Assembly (NCBI RefSeq): GCF_030146175.1
Contig: NZ_JASLCE010000127.1
Span: 1 to 9,504 of the forward strand
Reading direction: 5' to 3'
DNA: 9,504 nt
Source: Flavobacterium sp.
GTDB taxonomy: Bacteria; Bacteroidota; Bacteroidia; Flavobacteriales; Flavobacteriaceae
In this document: positions 5,328 through 9,504 of the stretch, piece by piece
Layout: every line of letters starts with the position of its first letter
Position numbering within the stretch: position 1 is the stretch's first letter
Program-made: the position numbers and the translations under genes
Notes under the pieces: model-generated
Seen by the model: the letters and a program-made list of their open reading frames with translations, nothing else
What the model was told of the DNA's origin: nothing
Database searches by the model: none

Positions 5328-6626
5328 TTATTGTGCCTTTTGATCAAAAAAAGTTAAAACCGTTTCGTTAAATAATTCCGGCATTTTTGTAGGTGCTTCG
5401 TGATCACCACCTTTAAAGATGATCAGTTTGCTATGCGGAATTTTTTCGGCAATCAACTTGGTGTGTTTTTCTTTTACAACATCATATTGTCCGGCCATAA
5501 CCAAAGTAGGCGCCTGGATTTTTTGTAAAGCATCCGGATTAATATTCGGCTCGGTTAATAAAAGCATTTTTAAACGATAATCCATATTAGTTTCCGAAAT
5601 TCCTTTGCTTTCCATTTCTTTTACCTGTTTACGGATTAGTTTATTCGTTTCAGAAGTAACAGAACTATCATTGTTATATAAAACGGTTCCCATAATGGCC
5701 ATTTTATTGATTTTATCCGGATGTTGCATTCCCAATACCACCGCGATATTTCCACCATCACTCCAGCCTAAGATGTTCACATTTTTTAGTTGTAGTTTTT
5801 CAAGGAAGGTATTCACATCTTCCGCCATTAGTTCATAGGTGATTTTGGTACCGTCGGAAGTCGATTTTCCCTGCCCGCGACTATCCAGACCAATGACCCT
5901 ATACTTTTTACTCAGCGCTTCCAATTGTTTGTTAAAACTGCCCATTGAAGAATTATTACCGTGAATCAACAAAAGCGGTTCGCCTTTTCCATATACTTCG
6001 TAATAGAGTTTAATACCATTAACGTCCATATATTTTCCTAATTCGGCATTGCTTCCTAATGTTGGCGCAACCGTAAGCTTGGAATTATCGATAAACAGCG
6101 CTTGTTTTCCGGAAAAAACGGTTTCTTGAGATAATGATAGACTGGTGTTTTTATCCATCGTCATCGTTTTCCAGTTTAGTAACGAATCGCCTTCAAAATC
6201 GGAGTTGTGAATCGGGATTTCGATTCTATTTTTGCCGTCTTCTATAAATAATTTAAAATCGTCCAGATAGTAATTTCCGGGACCGGCAATGGCAACACCT
6301 ATAGCGAGGAATTTTGCATTTTTATCAATTTTCCCATTGAGCACATACGAGCTCCAGTCGTCTTTTTTATGATAATCGCCCGCATTTTCATTATATAGAG
6401 CATTTTTTATCAGTTTACCGTTAGCATCTACCGAACGTGCCGCCAGTACGAGCCAGGAATCATTGGCTATCGGATCTTTGTAATATATTTTCCCTTCGAA
6501 GGTGAATTTTTTGCCTTGGTACGATTCAATATTGACAGCCTGATAAATTTCATAAAACTGCGCATAGGAGTTTGCTGAGGTTACCAGTAGCAGTAGGGTA
6601 AGTAATTTAAAATATAGTTTTGACAT
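5328..6626 (-). CDS. Secreted alpha/beta hydrolase with N-terminal jelly-roll-like region
   Basis: I place the start at the ATG at 6624-6626 (432 residues), because it begins a clear signal peptide, MSKLYFKLLTLLLLVTS, with cleavage probably after SYA. An in-frame upstream ATG at 6659 would add 11 polar residues ahead of it. Residues about 24-190 resemble a galactose-binding/CBM-type jelly roll (GKKFTFEGKIYY, GNYYLDDFKLFIED, then NSDFEGDSLLNW and SGKQALFID). From about 200 an alpha/beta hydrolase follows: LLLIHGN oxyanion region (H222), GLDSRGQGKS, the nucleophile elbow GWSDGG (S289), the acid in AGQYDVV (D382), and the histidine in GGDHEAP (H409), so the catalytic triad is complete. The substrate cannot be read from the sequence; an ester or lactone is likely. 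It is probably periplasmic or surface-exposed. The gene is a single unit with its own terminator at 5270-5305. Confidence 0.88.
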   Translation of the reverse strand: MSKLYFKLLTLLLLVTSANSYAQFYEIYQAVNIESYQGKKFTFEGKIYYKDPIANDSWLVLAARSVDANGKLIKNALYNENAGDYHKKDDWSSYVLNGKIDKNAKFLAIGVAIAGPGNYYLDDFKLFIEDGKNRIEIPIHNSDFEGDSLLNWKTMTMDKNTSLSLSQETVFSGKQALFIDNSKLTVAPTLGSNAELGKYMDVNGIKLYYEVYGKGEPLLLIHGNNSSMGSFNKQLEALSKKYRVIGLDSRGQGKSTSDGTKITYELMAEDVNTFLEKLQLKNVNILGWSDGGNIAVVLGMQHPDKINKMAIMGTVLYNNDSSVTSETNKLIRKQVKEMESKGISETNMDYRLKMLLLTEPNINPDALQKIQAPTLVMAGQYDVVKEKHTKLIAEKIPHSKLIIFKGGDHEAPTKMPELFNETVLTFFDQKAQ

Positions 6627-6777
6627 AGTACAATTTTTATAGGTTTTAATAGTAGACAATGCGTTTTATTTGTCTTTATTTTCCGGATAAATCAAGACAA
6701 ATCGAATCATCATTGTAATCGGATTCCTGCATATCTAAAACCTTGCCATTTTAAGACAACTAAATTTCGGCGATCAT

Positions 6778-6823
6778 AAAAAAAATAAAAACAGCTCTGA
6801 AATCATTTGATTTAGAGCTGTTT
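6778..6823 (-). terminator. Rho-independent terminator of the lipoprotein gene
   Basis: AAACAGCTCT (6789-6798) pairs with AGAGCTGTTT (6814-6823), and inside it AAATCA (6800-6805) pairs with TGATTT (6808-6813) past one bulged G. On the minus strand a long T-rich run (reverse of 6778-6790) follows. It lies about 20 bases after the stop at 6846. Confidence 0.85.
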
Positions 6824-6845
6824 GTTTTAACGGGTGTATTTCGTG

Positions 6846-7325
6846 TTATTTTATAGCGTCTTGTTCTACTGGATCAAAAACAAACTTAGTACTGTCGAAT
6901 ACGATCGGGAATTCCGGTTTATAATACACAAAATTCATATAGCTGGCGGCAATACCACTACCTAGAATCAATTTGCCGTTGCGCTTTAAAAAAATTACCG
7001 GTACCACATTGATACCACCGCCAAAAGAACGATACCGATACTTCCCGCGTAAGGTATCACCGGAAATAATACCTTCAATATTCCCGGAATCTTTTACTGC
7101 TCGGCTTCCGTAATAGATTTGATACTGACCGTAAAAACGATCTTTATGGGTTTCAATCGCCAGTAGTGCCGTGTCGTTATGATGTACAGCACGATAATAG
7201 GAACGGTATTCGTTAAAATCCTTTTTCTGACAACCGGAAAGCAATACTGAAAAAGTAAGAATCAGCATACTAAGGATTAGCAGTTGCTTACTGTTTACAG
7301 GATAGGATATTTGGGGGTTATTCAT
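6846..7325 (-). CDS. Small lipoprotein, function unknown
   Basis: This 159-residue protein has an N-terminal hydrophobic stretch (about residues 15-30) ending in the lipobox LLSGC with the lipidated cysteine at residue 32, followed by QKKD. A lysine/aspartate stretch after the cysteine is common in Bacteroidota lipoproteins. The mature part (about 127 residues) looks like a compact all-beta domain: alternating strands such as DRFYGQYQIYYG, IEGIISGDTLRGKYRY and GKLILGSGI. The pattern FYGQYQI...GNIEGIISGDTLRGKYRY resembles small barrel lipoproteins that record a 'G.i.GdtL.G.y' repeat, but I do not recognise a named family. It is transcribed alone, divergent from the gene at 7487, and probably anchored in the outer or inner membrane facing the periplasm. 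Confidence 0.8.
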   Translation of the reverse strand: MNNPQISYPVNSKQLLILSMLILTFSVLLSGCQKKDFNEYRSYYRAVHHNDTALLAIETHKDRFYGQYQIYYGSRAVKDSGNIEGIISGDTLRGKYRYRSFGGGINVVPVIFLKRNGKLILGSGIAASYMNFVYYKPEFPIVFDSTKFVFDPVEQDAIK

Positions 7326-7455
7326 TTTAAGTTTGTAATGTGAAATACGAAGATAAGATAAACGTTGAGGTTTTCGAACTTTTTTTCCGGGTTGACAGAT
7401 TGCTTTAGATGCGTTAAAACCATAGACCTGCGTTCGGATTTAACGTAATAAAACT

Positions 7456-7463
7456 TATTTTTG
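7456..7463 (+). promoter_or_regulatory. Putative -7 promoter box of the DUF6642-like gene
   Basis: TATTTTTG matches the Bacteroidota consensus TAnnTTTG and lies 23 bases before the ATG at 7487. At the -33 distance only TTC (7434-7436) is found, not TTG. The 161-base divergent gap to the lipoprotein gene holds no other clear signal. Confidence 0.4.
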
Positions 7464-7486
7464 CTGCGATTGCAAAATCTGATAAT

Positions 7487-8047
7487 ATGGACTACGATAA
7501 ATTTATTTATTGCCTCGAAGCGGTTCCGGATAGCGAGGTATTTACGGCGACCGAAGTATATAAAAATCTCGAAAAACTAGCCGCCGAACAAGGTATAGAC
7601 AGTATTTATAAAGTTTGCGATTCGATTGAAGGCCTAGAAGAAAGTTTGGGTACCTTATTGTATGAAGATCATAATTTTAAGAATTATGAAATCATCTATC
7701 TGGTGATGCAGGGGAAAGGGAACAATATCTGTTTAAATGGCTATTATTATAGCATCGAGGAAATCGCAGAGCTTTTTGAAGGGAAAATGAAAGGCAAGAT
7801 CATTCACTTTGCCAATGCCAAAATTCTGGATTTAAACGACGACGAAGCGCAATATTTTCTGGATATTACCGGAGCCAGAGCGATTTCGGGTTACGGACAA
7901 ATGCATCCTACAATTAGCAGCAGTAATCTCGATCGGGTTTTCTTTAGTTTGTTTGAAGATGACGATAACCTGGTCGAAATTGTCGAAACCTTACACGAAA
8001 AACACTATGCCTTGTGTAAGTTACTGGATTTCAGATTGTATTATTGA
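7487..8047 (+). CDS. DUF6642-like protein, probably a catalytically inactive caspase-fold member
   Basis: A cytosolic protein of 186 residues. The order of motifs, FIYCLE near the N-terminus (6-11), then YEIIYLVMQGKG (67-78), a helix EEIAELFEGKMKG (91-103), KIIHFANAKIL (104-114), and FLDITGARAISGYG (124-137), resembles the DUF6642 family, which I recall as caspase/CHAT-like: an HG motif after a strand and an SC motif after 'hFg'. Here the HG position reads Q75-G76 and the SC position N110-A111, so both residues expected for catalysis seem absent. This points to a pseudoenzyme or a binding role. The family assignment is from memory of the pattern and moderately sure; the inactivity is inference. 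The gene is alone and ends 10 bases from a convergent transporter gene, with no terminator between them. Confidence 0.7.
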   Translation: MDYDKFIYCLEAVPDSEVFTATEVYKNLEKLAAEQGIDSIYKVCDSIEGLEESLGTLLYEDHNFKNYEIIYLVMQGKGNNICLNGYYYSIEEIAELFEGKMKGKIIHFANAKILDLNDDEAQYFLDITGARAISGYGQMHPTISSSNLDRVFFSLFEDDDNLVEIVETLHEKHYALCKLLDFRLYY

Positions 8048-8057
8048 TCAATAGATA

Positions 8058-8963
8058 TTAGGCTGAAATAGATTCCTTACTCTTCTTACTCAACAAAAAT
8101 ATCGTCGAAATAATACAAATACTCCCGATCCAGTCGATTGTAGAAAACGGAACTTGTAACCAGAGTACAGCCATAATCGTAGCCGATAAAGGTTCGGCAG
8201 AAGCCAATAAACTGGCTTTTTGTCCACCGATAATTTGTACGGCGGTTAGGTAGCTGTAAAAAGCGATTAATGTCCCAAAAAGTACAATAAAACCCGTGTA
8301 AAGGTAGGTTTGTGTATCCCATTGTCCTTCGATGGCCCACGGTGCTTTTATAAAGGAGAAAGCAAGTCCGCCCAATAACATTCCCCATCCGATGATAATC
8401 GATGATTTATACCGACTTAATAACGCGATCGGCTGTAAGGTGTAAATCGCAAGCGTAACAGCCGACGCGAGTCCGAAAAACAAAGCCGTTCCGGATATTG
8501 CCAAACTATGGATGTTTCCATGCGTTACCAGTAAAAAAGTGCCGCCTACGGCCAAAGCGATGGCCAGATACTCGATAGGGCGTGGCAGTTTTTTGTTTTT
8601 TGCCGCTAGGTAAATGGCGATAAATACCGGCCCGGCATATTGTAAAACCGTAGCGGTCGCCGCATTGGAATGTTTGATTGCCGCAAAATAGGTGTATTGC
8701 ACGGCTAGCATTCCGGTAGTGCTGAATATCAGTAATTGAATGGCATCTTTTTTGTTTTTCCAGATCGACCACAAATCCGATTTTTCGCCAAATCGGGCAA
8801 AAAGTAATAGAATCGTACCGGATACAAGCATTCGAAGGGTAATTAGCCATTCGACATTAATACCTCTTTGTTGAAAAAGGAATTGTCCGAATGTACCGGA
8901 AACGCCCCATAGCATAGCTGCTAAAACAGCCAGAAAAAAACCTTTGATAATGGATGATGGCAT
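8058..8963 (-). CDS. EamA/DMT-superfamily metabolite exporter
   Basis: An inner-membrane transporter of 301 residues from the ATG at 8963. A longer reading to 9044 would overlap the upstream acetyltransferase gene by about 60 bases and add 27 residues of no membrane character, so I prefer 8963. It shows the two EamA repeats with about ten membrane segments: the first opens IIKGFFLAVLAAMLWGVSG with the polar LRMLVSG segment after it, then STTGMLAVQYTYFAAIKHSN and TATVLQYAGPVFIAIYLA. The second starts at about residue 150 (GTALFFGLASAVTLAIYTLQ) and ends with GGQKASLLASAEPLSATIMA, the typical conserved stretch before the last helices. DMT members often export amino acids or other small metabolites; the substrate is not readable here. 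It follows the acetyltransferase by 19 bases, so the two are probably co-transcribed. Confidence 0.93.
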   Translation of the reverse strand: MPSSIIKGFFLAVLAAMLWGVSGTFGQFLFQQRGINVEWLITLRMLVSGTILLLFARFGEKSDLWSIWKNKKDAIQLLIFSTTGMLAVQYTYFAAIKHSNAATATVLQYAGPVFIAIYLAAKNKKLPRPIEYLAIALAVGGTFLLVTHGNIHSLAISGTALFFGLASAVTLAIYTLQPIALLSRYKSSIIIGWGMLLGGLAFSFIKAPWAIEGQWDTQTYLYTGFIVLFGTLIAFYSYLTAVQIIGGQKASLLASAEPLSATIMAVLWLQVPFSTIDWIGSICIISTIFLLSKKSKESISA

Positions 8964-8982
8964 AAAATAGGGGAAGGGAAAA

Positions 8983-9504
8983 TTATAACTCGTTCTCAGG
9001 AATGGCTTTAATAACACGGCACGGATTTCCGGCTGCGATAACATTGGCCGGGATACTTTTAGTTACGACACTTCCGGCACCAATAATAGCGTTTTCGCCA
9101 ATCGTCACGCCTTGTAAAATCACGGTATTACCGCCAATCCAGACATTGTTTCCGATATGTACCGGTTTGGCATATTCGATACCAACATTGCGTTGTTCAA
9201 TGTTTACAGCATGGTTGACCGTATATATACTCACATTAGGAGCAATCAGCACGTTGTCGCCAATGCGGACTTCAGCTTCGTCCAAAACCGTAAAATTAAA
9301 ATTCGAAAAGAAGTTTTCTCCGATATGGATATTATAGCCATAGTCACAATAAAACGGTTGCTTGATACTGAATTTAGAACCGGTAGAACCAAACAATTCG
9401 CGGATAATAGCAGCTCGTGCCGCCTCTTCTTTTGGATGTAGGCGATTGTAATCGGTTACAAGGTCTTCGGCGATATCCCTTTCGGCATCCAGTTCGGCAT
9501 CAAT
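8983..9504 (-). CDS. Maltose/galactoside O-acetyltransferase-type hexapeptide enzyme (5' end outside the window)
   Basis: The reading frame is open to the window edge and 173 residues are visible; only about 10-15 N-terminal residues should be missing. The visible start (IDAELDAERDIAEDLVTDYN) is the helical Mac domain of maltose acetyltransferases. The left-handed beta-helix follows: PFYCDYGYNIHIGENFFSNFN, IGDNVLIAPNVSIYT, the catalytic-type histidine in VNHAV (about residue 98 of the visible part), PVHIGNNVWIGGNTVILQGV, IGAGSVVTKSIP and AAGNPCRVI. These enzymes transfer acetyl from acetyl-CoA to a sugar hydroxyl and work as trimers in the cytosol. The exact sugar cannot be told. A TTG at 9396 could be misread as a start, but the homology runs through it. 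It is followed by the EamA gene. Confidence 0.93.
   Translation of the reverse strand: MDAELDAERDIAEDLVTDYNRLHPKEEAARAAIIRELFGSTGSKFSIKQPFYCDYGYNIHIGENFFSNFNFTVLDEAEVRIGDNVLIAPNVSIYTVNHAVNIEQRNVGIEYAKPVHIGNNVWIGGNTVILQGVTIGENAIIGAGSVVTKSIPANVIAAGNPCRVIKAIPENEL

Noticed and set aside
8964..9044. Longer N-terminus of the EamA transporter
   Set aside because: It would overlap the acetyltransferase end and adds a stretch unlike a transporter start; the ATG at 8963 sits just before the first membrane helix.
8983..9396. Acetyltransferase starting at the TTG at 9396
   Set aside because: The frame stays open to the window edge and the upstream residues match the N-terminal helical domain of maltose acetyltransferases, so the gene is longer and cut by the window.
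1..9504. CRISPR arrays, insertion sequences, integrases, or direct repeats of the tRNA-Val 3' end
   Set aside because: None were found on reading both strands; no regularly spaced repeats or transposase motifs are present.

Overview
The window looks like chromosomal DNA from a Flavobacterium-like member of the Bacteroidota. The tRNA lacks an encoded CCA end, the base composition is A+T-rich, most starts lack a Shine-Dalgarno sequence, -7 boxes of the TAnnTTTG type precede several genes, and the DMT transporter, 'GCQKKD'-type lipoprotein and YD-like proteins are typical of the group. This assignment is by pattern recognition only.

Layout: (1) 1-171 holds the 3' part of a tRNA-Val(UAC) gene, its hairpin terminator, and a short element that looks like a mosaic of tRNA pieces. 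(2) 257-3935 is a tightly packed + strand operon of three genes: a 129-residue ubiquitin-like beta-grasp protein ending exactly in Gly-Gly, an 857-residue DUF4132 (MolR/YehI-type) protein, and a compact ThiF/MoeB-type E1-like adenylating enzyme. The intergenic distance is 2 bases for the first junction, and the second is a 1-base overlap. It ends at a strong, probably bidirectional terminator (3971-4010). (3) 4085-7325 carries three separate minus-strand genes: a very A+T-rich YD/RHS-like hypothetical protein, a secreted alpha/beta hydrolase with an N-terminal jelly-roll-like region, and a small lipoprotein. The last two have their own terminators. (4) 7487-8047 is a + strand gene for a DUF6642-like protein that appears to have lost caspase-type catalytic residues. 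(5) 8058-9504 is a minus-strand pair: an O-acetyltransferase of the maltose/galactoside acetyltransferase type (cut by the window edge) followed by an EamA/DMT transporter.

The main point of interest is the 257-3935 operon. It has the two core parts of a ubiquitin-like pathway, a modifier with a ready-made Gly-Gly tail and an activating enzyme with the ATP-site residues and the catalytic-type cysteine. These enclose a large DUF4132 protein, with no recognisable E2, JAB/other deconjugase, rhodanese, or molybdopterin/thiamine partner in the window. I infer a minimal conjugation or sulfur-carrier system in which DUF4132 is the partner: target, ligase-like factor, or effector. I do not know of a described system with this exact composition, but novelty cannot be verified here. 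The remaining genes look like ordinary single-gene functions with no visible link to the operon.
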